Source of the DNA: Terrimonas sp.
GTDB lineage: Bacteria > Bacteroidota > Bacteroidia > Chitinophagales > Chitinophagaceae
Direction of reading: 5' to 3'
DNA length: 64,000 nt
NCBI RefSeq assembly: GCF_003075435.1
Contig: NZ_QCZJ01000019.1
Span: 55,906 to 119,905 of the forward strand
The position numbers and the translations under genes are program-made. Positions within the stretch are counted from its first letter, which is position 1, and each line of letters opens with the position of its first letter. Below the pieces are notes generated by a model. The model was given only the letters and a program-made list of their open reading frames with translations, ran no database searches and was not told where the DNA came from. Shown here in pieces: positions 26,617 to 37,201 of this stretch.

Positions 26617-28389
26617 TTACCACTCCGGATTCTGCCAGTTCTCACCGGCCAATCCCATCATTTTATTTACTTCTGATTGATCTATAGGGTATAACAACCA
26701 TTTTACAGATGAAGAATTTCTGTCAGAAAATTTAAATCTTGTATAAGTAAGATCAGATCCTGATTTAGTGATGCGCATACCGGTAACGAACTTGTCTGTC
26801 TGGTCAAGAACCTTCCACCTGCGCACATCAAAAAAGCGATGTTCTTCAAATGCAAACTCAACCCTGCGTTCGTTGCGGTAACGTTTTTCAAATTCTTCCG
26901 CTGTTAACCCTGCAGGCAAAGCCGGCATACCAGCTCTTGCCCTTATTGCATCTACTGCTTCTTTAGCAGACAAAGAATAACCGTTTACCGTTACTGTCGC
27001 ATCCGGGCCAACGGTTTGATAAGCTGCTTCGGCAAAATTCATAATCAATTCCGCATACCTGAACAAGCGTATAGCGCCATCAGACTGGTTGCTTATACCT
27101 GACCTGTGACTATTGAATTTGCGCAAATAATAACCGGTACGTGTATGTTTCCTGTCATCTGTAGCTATACCTTCGTCTCCGCCCGCATAAGTTTGAATAG
27201 TATATCCTGATGGTTGATCAAGATGGCGCAGTGCACCATTATAATAAATAGAAGCATAAAAACGTGGGTCTCTTCCTTCGTATGGGTTTGCAGGATCATA
27301 GCCTGATGCCGGATTAATAATTGGTACAAGATGCGCTGCATCACTATAGCCAAGTATAGCAGGTTCACCATTTGCCATTTCGTATGCGTCAACCAAATCC
27401 TGGGTAGGGCAAGGTCCTGCCTTGTCTACTCCATCAGTAGAAGGAAGCCCTGCATATTTCCAAACCTGCATTTGCGCCCCGCCCTGGTAAATGGTTTCCT
27501 TATCAACCGCACGGCGATCGTTGGAAGAGGTAAGAAAATAACTTGCATAAATATTTTGCGCTTCGCCGGCGCCGGAAAATACATCAAATAATGTATACCC
27601 ATTGGCAGCACACTGGTATAAGGCCTCTGAAGTAATTTCCAATGCTTTATCCCATGTATATGTTCCATCGGAAAACAAAGGACTTGCAGCATAGGTTACC
27701 GCCTGCGACATAATAGCATAAGGTATTGCCCTGTGCATAATGCCGAACTGGTTATCATATATCTGCCAGGAAAAACCGGAAGCTGAATTTGGCGCCGCAA
27801 GGGCTTCGTTACAATCAGTAAGTATTTGTGTTACCACTTCTGAAAAAGTAGCTTTTCTGTCAGAAGAAAAATCATGCTCAATTTCATACGGTGCTGTAAT
27901 CAACGGAACAGCATTATACCTTTTAATAAGTTGAAGGTAATACAAAGCTCTCAGTGTTTTTGCCTGGGCAACCCAGCCTTGTTTTTCATCTTCGCCTGCA
28001 ATTACTTGGGCGGTTTTCATTCCTTCGATAAATGTATTGCACTTCCTGATACCGATATATAAATTCGTCCAGGGGCTGCCATCAGAAGAATAGGATGCGT
28101 AATCAGAACCTGTAACACTACCGCTATACCATATGCTGTATTTTGAACCGGCGGTAATATCATCGGCGTCCTGCGCTTCATCGGTATAAGAAGCCCTGTC
28201 CATATATGGCGCGGGACAATACCCATAACAGGAATTCAGATACCCTCTCACCTGGTTATAATCATTAAATACATTGGCAAGCGATATTCTGCCATCGGCA
28301 GGCAAATCAAGTTGTTTATTGCATGATAGTATGCCAAATGCTAACATGACAACTATCAGTATACTGTTATATTTTTTCATTCTTTTCAT
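26617..28389 (-). CDS. SusD/RagB-like outer-membrane glycan-binding lipoprotein
   Basis: Starting from MKRMKKYNS (28389), the protein has 590 residues and a lipoprotein signal ending GILSC (Cys23). The SusD family pattern is complete: TPR-like helices (QAKTLRALYYLQLIKRYNAVPLI), RDPRFYASIYYNG in the middle, the late segment RNERRVEFAFEEHRFFDVRRWK, and the terminal ENWQNPEW. It partners the SusC encoded 48 bases upstream, capping the transporter barrel and capturing oligosaccharide. This is the second SusCD pair of the locus. The long hairpin repeat just downstream may set the level of the distal enzyme genes. Confidence 0.95.
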   Translation of the reverse strand: MKRMKKYNSILIVVMLAFGILSCNKQLDLPADGRISLANVFNDYNQVRGYLNSCYGYCPAPYMDRASYTDEAQDADDITAGSKYSIWYSGSVTGSDYASYSSDGSPWTNLYIGIRKCNTFIEGMKTAQVIAGEDEKQGWVAQAKTLRALYYLQLIKRYNAVPLITAPYEIEHDFSSDRKATFSEVVTQILTDCNEALAAPNSASGFSWQIYDNQFGIMHRAIPYAIMSQAVTYAASPLFSDGTYTWDKALEITSEALYQCAANGYTLFDVFSGAGEAQNIYASYFLTSSNDRRAVDKETIYQGGAQMQVWKYAGLPSTDGVDKAGPCPTQDLVDAYEMANGEPAILGYSDAAHLVPIINPASGYDPANPYEGRDPRFYASIYYNGALRHLDQPSGYTIQTYAGGDEGIATDDRKHTRTGYYLRKFNSHRSGISNQSDGAIRLFRYAELIMNFAEAAYQTVGPDATVTVNGYSLSAKEAVDAIRARAGMPALPAGLTAEEFEKRYRNERRVEFAFEEHRFFDVRRWKVLDQTDKFVTGMRITKSGSDLTYTRFKFSDRNSSSVKWLLYPIDQSEVNKMMGLAGENWQNPEW

Positions 28390-28436
28390 TTTAGCTGTAC
28401 AGTTCGTTATGTACATAATTGATGATTCCGGTTACA

Positions 28437-31400
28437 TTAAAATGTTACACTTAATCCTATATTATAAACCCTGTATACCGGGAAACCGAGGTAACCACTG
28501 CCTTCCGGTCCAAAATCCTTGCTTTTCATTTTATCCCAGGTAATAAGGTTTTGCCCGCTGAGCAACAGTCTTATATTCTGAGAAGCAATAGCATGGGCTA
28601 CACTGCCGGGGAATGTGTACGAAAGCTCAAGATTTTTTAAACGGATGAACGATCTGTCATATTCAAAGAAATCACTTGCCTGGTGATTAACACTTTGCCT
28701 GGTTGAAAGCGCAGGGTATAGAATTTCTTCGCCTGCTGCATAGCGTTCTGCTGTCCATGACTGGCTATGCAATGCTCCAAAAACACCATCGTACGATGTT
28801 TCATAAACGCCGGTTCCACTGTATATTGTTGTAAATTGATTAACACCCTGGAACAACATATTAAGTTCAAGAGATTTGAACCTTATGCGGCCGGTTATAC
28901 CATATATATATTTGGGTAATGCTCCATTTCCTATAGGTGCAACATCCCTGTCATTAATTTTACCATCGCCATTCAAATCTTTATATATCAAATCTCCGAG
29001 CCTTGGAGTACCAAAAGAGTAAGCAAGTGTATTATTATCCAGTTCAGCCTGTGTATTGAACATACCATTGCCGTTACTGTAATCTACAAGATAACCGAAT
29101 GCCTGTCCATAAGAATATCCTTCCTGCTGTTTAAGATAAGTATAGTCTGAAGCTTTTTGCGCTTCATTTATACTCAGGATAGTATTTTTTGAATAAGAAA
29201 GATTACCGCCTATTGATGCACCCCAGTTTTTATTAAACTCCTTTGTATAATCAATCGCTACTTCAAAACCCTTATTTTCAAATTTACCCTGGTTTAGTGA
29301 TGGGTAATTACCCAGAGGAATACCCTGGTAAGCAGGGATAGCTCCGGTGGCGGGTACGATCATGTTATCCACCTTCTCATTGAAGATATCCGCATTAATG
29401 GTTATAGCATTAAATAACCCAATATCTATACCACCATTGGTTTTGGTAGATACTTCTGCGCTGATCCTTGGATCTCCCTTAGTGTTCTCTACAACAAGGT
29501 ATTGCAAATAGCCGATAGGACCACCACCCTGCAACCGCACATTATCCATATATGCAAACCGGTTCAATCCACTTTGATCATTAGCTGTTTTACCATAAGA
29601 GCCCCTGATCTTTAATAAAGTCAGCACTTGATTATTCTTCAGAAAAGCTTCATTACTTATCATCCATGCTGCGGCAACAGATGGTGTTGAAACATACCTT
29701 GAGCTTCTTGCATACTGATCAGAACCGGAATAACCGAGATCAAGTTTTACAAAATACTTTTCGCTATAATCATACATCAGTTCCGCACCGGTATGAAAAC
29801 GCTTGTAAGGGAATGAAAAAGGAGCGCTTACATCAGTCTTTGTCAGATCCTGGAAAAACATATAACCTAATGCACGGACATTATGCTTACCAAATTTCCG
29901 GTCGTAATTCAACAGTGCATTATAAGTAAGATGGTAATAAAATGAATGCCCTTTTGCATAAGCAAGAGGCGTGTTCAATTCTGTTCCATCCTGTTTAAAA
30001 GCAAGAGAGTCTGTAATATTCAAATCCCTCGCATATCTTTCAAAGTTCTGGGAAGTATATAAGCTTCCAACGGAATTGGTTTGATAGTTAAATGTACCGG
30101 TTAACGAAAGCCCTCTTGTAATAAAATCCAGGTTCAGATCTACTCCAAACTGGGAGGTAGTATTGGTAACAGTATGCCTGACATAGCCGGTATGATTCAG
30201 TAGTCCATAGGTAGGATTATGAACGGTGGCTGTGCTTATTACCTGCCCGCCTTCATCAATCACCTTACCGCTTGCATCTTCAATCCTGGGCGTTACCGGG
30301 CCAAATACGTTAGAAGGTATTAAAAACACACTGCTGTATACAGCCTGGTTGCCTGCGCCGCCAGGGTTACGTTCTCTTTTAATATTACCACTCAGTCTTA
30401 CGTATGCCTTTATCCATTTGTTGATGTTCATATCTACATTGGTGCGGTAATTCACCCATAAATTATTAGCATCAGGATCATAGCGTGTTTGATCTGTTTT
30501 AAAATAACCACCCTGGTGCATTACATTTATGTTGGAGTAATATTGAATATTATCGCTTCCACCGGTAAGATTTAAGCTCACACGCTCCATTCTTGCCAGG
30601 TCTTTCATAAACATTTTATACCAGTTATTATTGGCGTGCAAAAGCGGATCTGATCCTGACCTGTAAGCTTCAATATCAGCTTGTGAATAAGGCGCTTCAA
30701 ATGGATTAGTAACATCAGGCACGTAATCATTTTTTGCAGCCAGGTTTTTTAACTCAGCATACGTTGCCGCATCATAATGAGCAGGTGTTGTTGTTGCCTG
30801 CTGTACAGATTGATCTATTCTTGCTCTTACTTCCAAATCTCCTTTTCTGCCTCTTTTGGTTTTTACTACCAACAACCCATTACCACCAAGTATACCATAC
30901 AATGCCTGCGTTGAAGCATCTTTCAATACCGTAATGGATTCAATTTCTGTTGGAGAAATATATTCAAGTGTTTGATTGCTGTTATAAGGTACAAGCACAC
31001 CATCTACTACTACAAGTGGCCCGTTGTTCCGGGCAAAGCTGAATCCGCGAACAGCCGTTGAAGTAGTAGCACGGGAGAGCTCGGAGTATGTTTCGAGTGT
31101 TGTTAAACCAGGAAGCCGGCCGGCTAAAGTTTGTCCAAAATTAGCTACCGGTGCTCTTTCTAATTCTGTACCCGTTACTGTTGCAGCGGCACCTGCAAAA
31201 TGTTTGCGCAACTGGCTGTTATACCCTAACTGAATTTCTTCGTCAAGCTTATGGGTATCGGGGTGTAATTCAATGTTTATACTTTCCCGGCCATTAATTG
31301 TTTCTGCTTTTGTACTGTAGCCGGTGTATTTAAAAATTACTGTATTGCTTCCATCATTAATAGGTAGCGTATATTCCCCGTTTTTATCAGTGGAAGTTCC

Positions 31401-31571
31401 ATTTCTGCCATTGCCTGAGTTAACCACAACACCATACATTGGCTTGCCAAATTGGTCTATAACCTTACCGGTAACCATAGCCGCGGCATCCTGTGCATAT
31501 ATATTTTGCTGCATTACCGCCACGAACACGGTAAAACACAGCATTGTAAATTTTATAATATTGTATTTCAT
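28437..31571 (-). CDS. SusC/RagA-like TonB-dependent outer-membrane transporter
   Basis: The ATG at 31571 (MKYNIIKFTML) gives a proper signal peptide; a frame to 31613 would run into the preceding susD. The 1044-residue protein has an N-terminal carboxypeptidase-like domain (VTGKVIDQFGKPMYG), a plug domain (GRLPGLTTLETYSEL, then ESITVLKDASTQALYGILGGNG) and a 22-strand barrel ending YNIGLSVTF. Unlike the SusC at 33578-37060 it has no STN domain, so it is a transporter without direct anti-sigma signalling. It pairs with the SusD downstream. Confidence 0.96.
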   Translation of the reverse strand: MKYNIIKFTMLCFTVFVAVMQQNIYAQDAAAMVTGKVIDQFGKPMYGVVVNSGNGRNGTSTDKNGEYTLPINDGSNTVIFKYTGYSTKAETINGRESINIELHPDTHKLDEEIQLGYNSQLRKHFAGAAATVTGTELERAPVANFGQTLAGRLPGLTTLETYSELSRATTSTAVRGFSFARNNGPLVVVDGVLVPYNSNQTLEYISPTEIESITVLKDASTQALYGILGGNGLLVVKTKRGRKGDLEVRARIDQSVQQATTTPAHYDAATYAELKNLAAKNDYVPDVTNPFEAPYSQADIEAYRSGSDPLLHANNNWYKMFMKDLARMERVSLNLTGGSDNIQYYSNINVMHQGGYFKTDQTRYDPDANNLWVNYRTNVDMNINKWIKAYVRLSGNIKRERNPGGAGNQAVYSSVFLIPSNVFGPVTPRIEDASGKVIDEGGQVISTATVHNPTYGLLNHTGYVRHTVTNTTSQFGVDLNLDFITRGLSLTGTFNYQTNSVGSLYTSQNFERYARDLNITDSLAFKQDGTELNTPLAYAKGHSFYYHLTYNALLNYDRKFGKHNVRALGYMFFQDLTKTDVSAPFSFPYKRFHTGAELMYDYSEKYFVKLDLGYSGSDQYARSSRYVSTPSVAAAWMISNEAFLKNNQVLTLLKIRGSYGKTANDQSGLNRFAYMDNVRLQGGGPIGYLQYLVVENTKGDPRISAEVSTKTNGGIDIGLFNAITINADIFNEKVDNMIVPATGAIPAYQGIPLGNYPSLNQGKFENKGFEVAIDYTKEFNKNWGASIGGNLSYSKNTILSINEAQKASDYTYLKQQEGYSYGQAFGYLVDYSNGNGMFNTQAELDNNTLAYSFGTPRLGDLIYKDLNGDGKINDRDVAPIGNGALPKYIYGITGRIRFKSLELNMLFQGVNQFTTIYSGTGVYETSYDGVFGALHSQSWTAERYAAGEEILYPALSTRQSVNHQASDFFEYDRSFIRLKNLELSYTFPGSVAHAIASQNIRLLLSGQNLITWDKMKSKDFGPEGSGYLGFPVYRVYNIGLSVTF

Positions 31572-31606
31572 TTGAGTTTCGTTAAGTCTTTTAAGAAAAA
31601 GTACAA

Positions 31607-33559
31607 TTACCATCCGGGGTTTTGCCAGTCATTGCCCGTAATAGCGGCAAGCCTGTTTGCCTCAGACAATGGTACCGGGAACCATAAAAATTTATTGGTA
31701 TAATTTTTCCTTTCTGTAGGCCTTACCACTCTTCTCTGGTAGGTGTAGGCATTTGTCCCGGTTCGGGTAATTTCCATTGCGGTTACCCATTGATCAGTTT
31801 TTGATAAATCGTCAGAAGGATTGCTCCACCTGCGTACATCAAAATACCTGTTCTCTTCAAGCGCTAATTCTACTCTTCTTTCATTACGAACCCTTGCAAT
31901 CAATTGAGCCTGGCTCAGGTTGGCCGGAAGATCAGGCATACCTACTCTTCTCCTGATCTCATTTACCGCGGCGCGGGCCTCATCTAATTTGCCTGCTTCT
32001 GCAGCTGCTTCCGCAAAATTTAAAATGATCTCACCAAGCCTGAAGTATTTCCAGTTTGCACCTCCTACAGGATTATCTCCTCCTGAGTTGGGATGTAAAA
32101 ATTTTCTTTCAAAATATCCTGTCCTGGTAGCTTTTCTTACCGCAGGGTCTATACCGGTTTGAGGCTCTCCCTTATATGTAGCAATAACCCTGGCCCTGTT
32201 ACCTGCAGGTGCAGGATAATTTTCGTATGATTCAGGCGCTTCTGCAAAACCCCACCATGCTTTACGCTTAGAACCATTATAGTAAATAGAAGCATAAAAA
32301 CGGGGATCCCTGTTGGCATAAGGATCGTTGGGGTTATATAATGCATTATCCGGATTATAATTAGGCTGCAAATGTTGTTCATCCAGGTATGGATTATCCA
32401 GGTCTAGTATTGGCTGGCCGTCTGTGGTTTCGTAAGCATCTACCAGTTCCTGTGTTGGGCATGTGCCGCTTTTATAACCATCCTGTGCCCCGATGCCATC
32501 AATGTTCCAGATATTTCCCTGTCCTTCGCGTGACTGATAAATCGTTTCTTTATCAACCGCAGTTGGTGAGTATTGCGCGGATTGGGTAAAATATTCGTTG
32601 TATAAAGCAGAATACTGGTCTTTTGCCGGCCCGATATATGCGTCATCAGACATATAGGTTGCCGGGAAATTCACTTTATTATATAGCTCATATCCCCAGC
32701 TACGCAGGTTTTGCAAAGAAGCTTTATTCACTTCATATGCTTCATCCCAATAATTCTGCCCGCCATTATTTAAAGGACTGGCAGCAAACAAAATCATTTT
32801 TGACTTTATGGACTCTGCCAATGCCTTTGTTACCCTGTATGGCTCATCAGTTGTGATACGTGTTGGTAAAGCTGATATCGCTAATGCCGCATCACAATCT
32901 TCCATTATAAATTTTGTAAGATCATAATAGCTTGCTTTTTCCAGAGTCGAAAAATCTGCGGTAAACTCATATGGCTCCCGCATAATAGGTAAAGCAGCGC
33001 CAAACCATTTTAATAATTCATGATAGTAATAAGCTCTCAGCACGTACGCCTCTGCTTTCATCCGCTGTCTGTTTTCTTCACTATTAACAGCAGCATTATC
33101 TATTTTCTGTAAAAAATATGAGCAATTACGTATAGCGTTCCAGTAGCGGTTCCAGTAATCACCATTACCTGCATCTGAGCTGATATCTGTTCCGGGAAAG
33201 CTGGATGCAGATGCATCTCCGTTGTAAAACCTTCCCGACATGATCCATGATTCTGCTTCCGCGTCCGTATCCCATGCTTCATCACTCCAATCAACTGGTC
33301 CTCGTGACCAAAAGAAATAACGTGTTCCTTTTACAGGAAGATTATTATAGCAGCTATTTAAAAAAGCTTCCACTTTATCATTGTCCTGGAAAACTTCATC
33401 CAGTGAAATTTTACCATCCGGCGCCTGGTCAAGCGCCTTTTTACATGCTCCGCCAAACAGCAGCATAGTAAATAAAAACAAGGCAAGTTTTATATAACGC
33501 CCCACGCCTGGTATATATAGTGTGCCGGGGGTTTGTTGTATATATTTTTGATTATTCAT
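31607..33559 (-). CDS. SusD/RagB-like outer-membrane glycan-binding lipoprotein
   Basis: This 650-residue protein has a long leader with a lipoprotein signal ending LLFGGAC (Cys39). SusD hallmarks are present: YVLRAYYYHELLKWFGAALPIM, the central RDPRFYASIYYNGSKRK, RNERRVELALEENRYFDVRRWS and the terminal NDWQNPGW. It pairs with the STN-type SusC 18 bases upstream and is followed after 35 bases by the second SusC. The middle sequence TIYQSREGQGNIWNIDGIG has a counterpart in the other SusD of this locus (TIYQGGAQMQVWKYAG), showing the two pairs are related by duplication. Confidence 0.95.
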   Translation of the reverse strand: MNNQKYIQQTPGTLYIPGVGRYIKLALFLFTMLLFGGACKKALDQAPDGKISLDEVFQDNDKVEAFLNSCYNNLPVKGTRYFFWSRGPVDWSDEAWDTDAEAESWIMSGRFYNGDASASSFPGTDISSDAGNGDYWNRYWNAIRNCSYFLQKIDNAAVNSEENRQRMKAEAYVLRAYYYHELLKWFGAALPIMREPYEFTADFSTLEKASYYDLTKFIMEDCDAALAISALPTRITTDEPYRVTKALAESIKSKMILFAASPLNNGGQNYWDEAYEVNKASLQNLRSWGYELYNKVNFPATYMSDDAYIGPAKDQYSALYNEYFTQSAQYSPTAVDKETIYQSREGQGNIWNIDGIGAQDGYKSGTCPTQELVDAYETTDGQPILDLDNPYLDEQHLQPNYNPDNALYNPNDPYANRDPRFYASIYYNGSKRKAWWGFAEAPESYENYPAPAGNRARVIATYKGEPQTGIDPAVRKATRTGYFERKFLHPNSGGDNPVGGANWKYFRLGEIILNFAEAAAEAGKLDEARAAVNEIRRRVGMPDLPANLSQAQLIARVRNERRVELALEENRYFDVRRWSNPSDDLSKTDQWVTAMEITRTGTNAYTYQRRVVRPTERKNYTNKFLWFPVPLSEANRLAAITGNDWQNPGW

Positions 33560-33577
33560 ATCGCTTCTGTGTAAGGT

Positions 33578-36500
33578 TTAGAAAGTAATATTTACACCAA
33601 AGTTTAAAGACTTGGTAACAGGATAGCCCAGCGATTCACTGTTTTCCGGATCAAGATGATCAAGCTTCAGCTTATCCCAGGTAAAGAAATTGTAAGCGCT
33701 TATATATGTCCTTACACCCTGCACCCTGAGTGTTTTTAATAACGAGGGTGTGAAATTGTAGGCCAGTTCAATATTCTTAAGGCGAATGAATGACCTGTCC
33801 ATAATAAAGAAATCGTTAGCGCGATGATTAGTAGTAGTATTCGTACTTAACGCGGGGTAAGTAATCTTTTCACCTGCCGCGTAACGCTCTGGTGTCCACG
33901 CTGTGGTATGATAGCTGTAATAAGTACCCAGCTTAATATTTTCATACACGCCCTGGTTGGCATAATTAGTGGAATACTTGCTCACACCCTGGAAAAAGCT
34001 GCTGAACTCAAATCCTTTATAATTAACCTGTAAAAGCAACCCATATATCTGGCCGGGTATACTGGTATATTTTATCGGCGCCAGGTCTTTATCATTCACA
34101 ATGCCATCGCCATTCAGATCCTGGTAAACAAAATCTCCTACCCGTGGTGTTCCAAAACCATAGGTTGTTTTAGCGAGGTAGGCATCCAGCTCCTGCTGGC
34201 TGTTGAAATAACCATTACCATTGGAGTAATCAATTTTATACCCCCATGCCTGTCCCAAAGAAAAACCTGTAGTGCGGTAACGATAAGCATAAGAATCATC
34301 GCTGATGGGCTCGTCGTAGAATTTAACGGTATTATGATTATACCCCAGGTTACCCTTCACCATGAAGGAGAAATTTTTTGATAACCTCTTATTATAAGAC
34401 ACTTCTATTTCATACCCTCTGTTATCTACAATACCCATATTTACTTTAGGTATATTACCCAATGGCACACCCTGTAACGCCGGCACTGTGCCGCGTGAGA
34501 TAAGGATATCAGTTCTTTTTTCAAAGAAGTAATCGAAGGAAATATTAAGCTCATTAAATAACCCTACTTCAACGCCATAGTTTTGCTTGGTGGCAACCTC
34601 CCACGACAAAGCAGGATTACCTAATAATCCCTGATTTATGCCCTGACCTCTTCCCAGAGTAGATAATGGTCCGCCTCCAACAGTAATATTATCGAGGTAT
34701 AAAAATCTTGAGCTGCCGATCTTATCATTACCCACTTTACCATAGGAAGCTCTTAATTTTAAGTTAGAAACCGTGTATGAAAGGGATTGGAAAAAGGGCT
34801 CATTGCTTATTACCCATCCTACAGATGCGGCAGGGAAAAAGCCATACCTGTTTGCCGGTGCAAATTGTTCTGACCCGTTATAACCCAGGTTCACTTCTGC
34901 CAGGTATCTTTTATCATAGTCATAGGTAACCCTTCCAGCCAGTCCAATCACATTATATGGTATTTCGCCTGCTGTTGTTTCCCAGTAATCTCTTTGCCCC
35001 AATACCAACGCGCCTACATTATGTTTACCAAAAGAATTCTGGTAATTGACAGATGCCTGCATGTTGATATTATAACGGGAATCATACCCTTTCAATATAT
35101 TCAGGAAAGATTCGGCATTGCGTTGAACCGCGTAAGAAAGTTCGTTTGTTTCATAATTCACCTGCGCTGCATATAGCCGCTCGTTTTTATACCCGTCCAT
35201 AGCGCTGGTAGCTTTTGCATCGTAAGAAATCATACCCTTCACAGACAATCCCGGAATTACCAGCTTGCTTAAATCCCATTCCGCACCCAGTGACGTATTA
35301 AGGTTTGAACGCATTTCGTTTCTGAAACCCTGGCGGTTCATGATCTCAAACGCCGTACGGTCAAGATATGTGGGATAGACTACCGCGTCTTCGGGAACGC
35401 CATATCCTCCCAGTGTGGTAGGACCAGGCGTAATAGGCAATATGGTTTGGGTTTGATAAATCAAATCCGTCATCATCCATTTCGTATCATAACCCGGATA
35501 AGTACCTGCAGAAGGCATATTCACTTTTTCTATATAACTGCCGATATTTAAAAATGCTTTGAATGAAGGACTTACCTTATAATCAAGATTTGCCCTGAAA
35601 TTATATCTGTCCATCCAGGAAGAAGGATCATATCCCAGCTTTGATTTCGGCTCGGTATTAAGGTTACCGCCCTGGTGCAGGTACACACCATTTACGAAGT
35701 AACTTAATTTTGATGTACCGCCTGTTACCCCAATATTCACACGGGTTTGCGGTGTATTCTTTTTAATCAGTTCACCATACCAGTAATGATCAGGATAAAT
35801 ATAATTTCTGTATGCAACCTGTTCTGCATAATCAGGGGCATTGGGATCAAGCCCCTGCAGCGGATTTTCAAACTTACTAATAAGCTCATCAGAGTAAGGA
35901 ATGGCAATCCCATCATTCTTAGCCGCCTCGTTGCGCAATTTTAAATAATCCACCGAATGAAGCCATTCCGGCTCACGGGTAAATGAACTAAAGCTCTGAT
36001 CTACACTTGCCGTTAACTGAGCTTTGCCGGGCGTACCTCTTTTGGTTGTAATAAGGATAACGCCGTTAGCACCGCGAACACCAAATACAGCAGTGGCAGA
36101 TGCATCTTTTAATATAGATATGCTTGCTACCTCATTCGGGTCAATGGTGCGTATATTATCCCTGGGTACTCCATCAATCAATATCAACGGGCTGTTACCA
36201 TTTACAGTAGCAGCACCACGCAGATATAAAGTAGCGTCATCGCGCCCAGGTTGACCTCCACCGGATTGTATAGCCGTAAGACCAGACAAACGACCGGCAA
36301 GTGCATTTGCCAGGCTTGCTGAGGAGCTTTGTTTAAGCTGTTCTGAATTTACGGTTGATACAGCGCCTGTAACCGTTATCTTTTTCTGAGAACCATAAGC
36401 CACCACAACCACATCTTCCATAGCGCTAACAAGAGGCGTTAATACAACATTTATATTCCTGTTTGCCGGTATGAAAGCCTCTTTTATTTCCATGCCTACG

Positions 36501-37060
36501 TATGAAAATACAAGTACAGCGCTTTGGTTAGACACGCTAATACTGAAAGAGCCGTCTGCAGCCGACGACACGCCTTTCGTAGATCCTTTTACCACAATGC
36601 TGACATTAGCAAGGGGATTGCCTTTATCGTCATACACCTTGCCTGTTACAATAATATCCTGTTGCGCTGCCGCAGGCGGAAATACAGCATTTGTTTTTTT
36701 GATTACAATTGTTTTGTTGATCAGTTCGTACGTTAACGCCTGATCTTTAAAACACGCGTTAAGTGCCTCCTGAACAGAAACATTACTGAGTTGAACAGTT
36801 ACTTTACCGGCATCCTGAAGCCATTCATCCCGGTATACCAGGTGAAGCCCGGATTGTTTTTTGATTTGCGTTAAAACACTTTCCAAAGAGGCATTCCGCG
36901 CCGATAAAGTAATTTGCGAATACCCTTTGGCCTGAATTTGTAAGCAAGCAGCAATCATTAGCACGATGGTCAGCTTCATAACCAGCCAGATTTTGGAGTT
37001 TAAGAACTTGCGCCGCGGCAAGCAACCCGGCGACGCTTTGCAATAAGCAATCAATTGCAT
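33578..37060 (-). CDS. SusC-like TonB-dependent transducer/transporter with STN signalling domain
   Basis: This 1160-residue protein has an extended leader, then an STN domain (about 47-118, GYSQITLSARNASLESVL to LINKTIVIKK) that in this family contacts a FecR anti-sigma factor. A carboxypeptidase-like domain follows (about 132-215, GKVYDDKGNPLANVSIVVKG), then the plug (GRLSGLTAIQSGGGQ, ASISILKDASATAVFGVRG) and a barrel ending NFGVNITF. The upstream neighbours are fecR and an ECF sigma gene, the classic trans-envelope signalling set: glycan binding signals through STN to FecR, releasing the sigma factor. The 141-base gap to fecR contains a GC-rich hairpin (37132-37157). Confidence 0.96.
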   Translation of the reverse strand: MQLIAYCKASPGCLPRRKFLNSKIWLVMKLTIVLMIAACLQIQAKGYSQITLSARNASLESVLTQIKKQSGLHLVYRDEWLQDAGKVTVQLSNVSVQEALNACFKDQALTYELINKTIVIKKTNAVFPPAAAQQDIIVTGKVYDDKGNPLANVSIVVKGSTKGVSSAADGSFSISVSNQSAVLVFSYVGMEIKEAFIPANRNINVVLTPLVSAMEDVVVVAYGSQKKITVTGAVSTVNSEQLKQSSSASLANALAGRLSGLTAIQSGGGQPGRDDATLYLRGAATVNGNSPLILIDGVPRDNIRTIDPNEVASISILKDASATAVFGVRGANGVILITTKRGTPGKAQLTASVDQSFSSFTREPEWLHSVDYLKLRNEAAKNDGIAIPYSDELISKFENPLQGLDPNAPDYAEQVAYRNYIYPDHYWYGELIKKNTPQTRVNIGVTGGTSKLSYFVNGVYLHQGGNLNTEPKSKLGYDPSSWMDRYNFRANLDYKVSPSFKAFLNIGSYIEKVNMPSAGTYPGYDTKWMMTDLIYQTQTILPITPGPTTLGGYGVPEDAVVYPTYLDRTAFEIMNRQGFRNEMRSNLNTSLGAEWDLSKLVIPGLSVKGMISYDAKATSAMDGYKNERLYAAQVNYETNELSYAVQRNAESFLNILKGYDSRYNINMQASVNYQNSFGKHNVGALVLGQRDYWETTAGEIPYNVIGLAGRVTYDYDKRYLAEVNLGYNGSEQFAPANRYGFFPAASVGWVISNEPFFQSLSYTVSNLKLRASYGKVGNDKIGSSRFLYLDNITVGGGPLSTLGRGQGINQGLLGNPALSWEVATKQNYGVEVGLFNELNISFDYFFEKRTDILISRGTVPALQGVPLGNIPKVNMGIVDNRGYEIEVSYNKRLSKNFSFMVKGNLGYNHNTVKFYDEPISDDSYAYRYRTTGFSLGQAWGYKIDYSNGNGYFNSQQELDAYLAKTTYGFGTPRVGDFVYQDLNGDGIVNDKDLAPIKYTSIPGQIYGLLLQVNYKGFEFSSFFQGVSKYSTNYANQGVYENIKLGTYYSYHTTAWTPERYAAGEKITYPALSTNTTTNHRANDFFIMDRSFIRLKNIELAYNFTPSLLKTLRVQGVRTYISAYNFFTWDKLKLDHLDPENSESLGYPVTKSLNFGVNITF

Positions 37061-37131
37061 AGATTTGTTTGTTGGGTTTAATTAATGAAATGATCAGTCC
37101 GGATTATTATCATGACGTTTAACCTGATTAC

Positions 37132-37157
37132 GGGAATTCCGCCCCCACGGAGTTCCC
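37132..37157. promoter_or_regulatory. GC-rich hairpin between fecR and susC
   Basis: GGGAATTCCG (37132-37141) and CGGAGTTCCC (37148-37157) pair at 9 of 10 positions around CCCCCA. In the direction of the genes no T-tract follows, so it is not a standard terminator; it could be an attenuator or mRNA-stabilising stem separating low fecR from high susC expression. The last point is inference. Confidence 0.4.
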
Positions 37158-37201
37158 TTTTTAATTAACCGTCCTGTTTAAAAACTATATTTATTATTTT
37201 T

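Noticed and set aside
37150..37177. CAGGACGG above the STN-type susC
   Set aside because: One mismatch in the core and no TAnnTT at 19 bases (CGTGGGGG is there instead).
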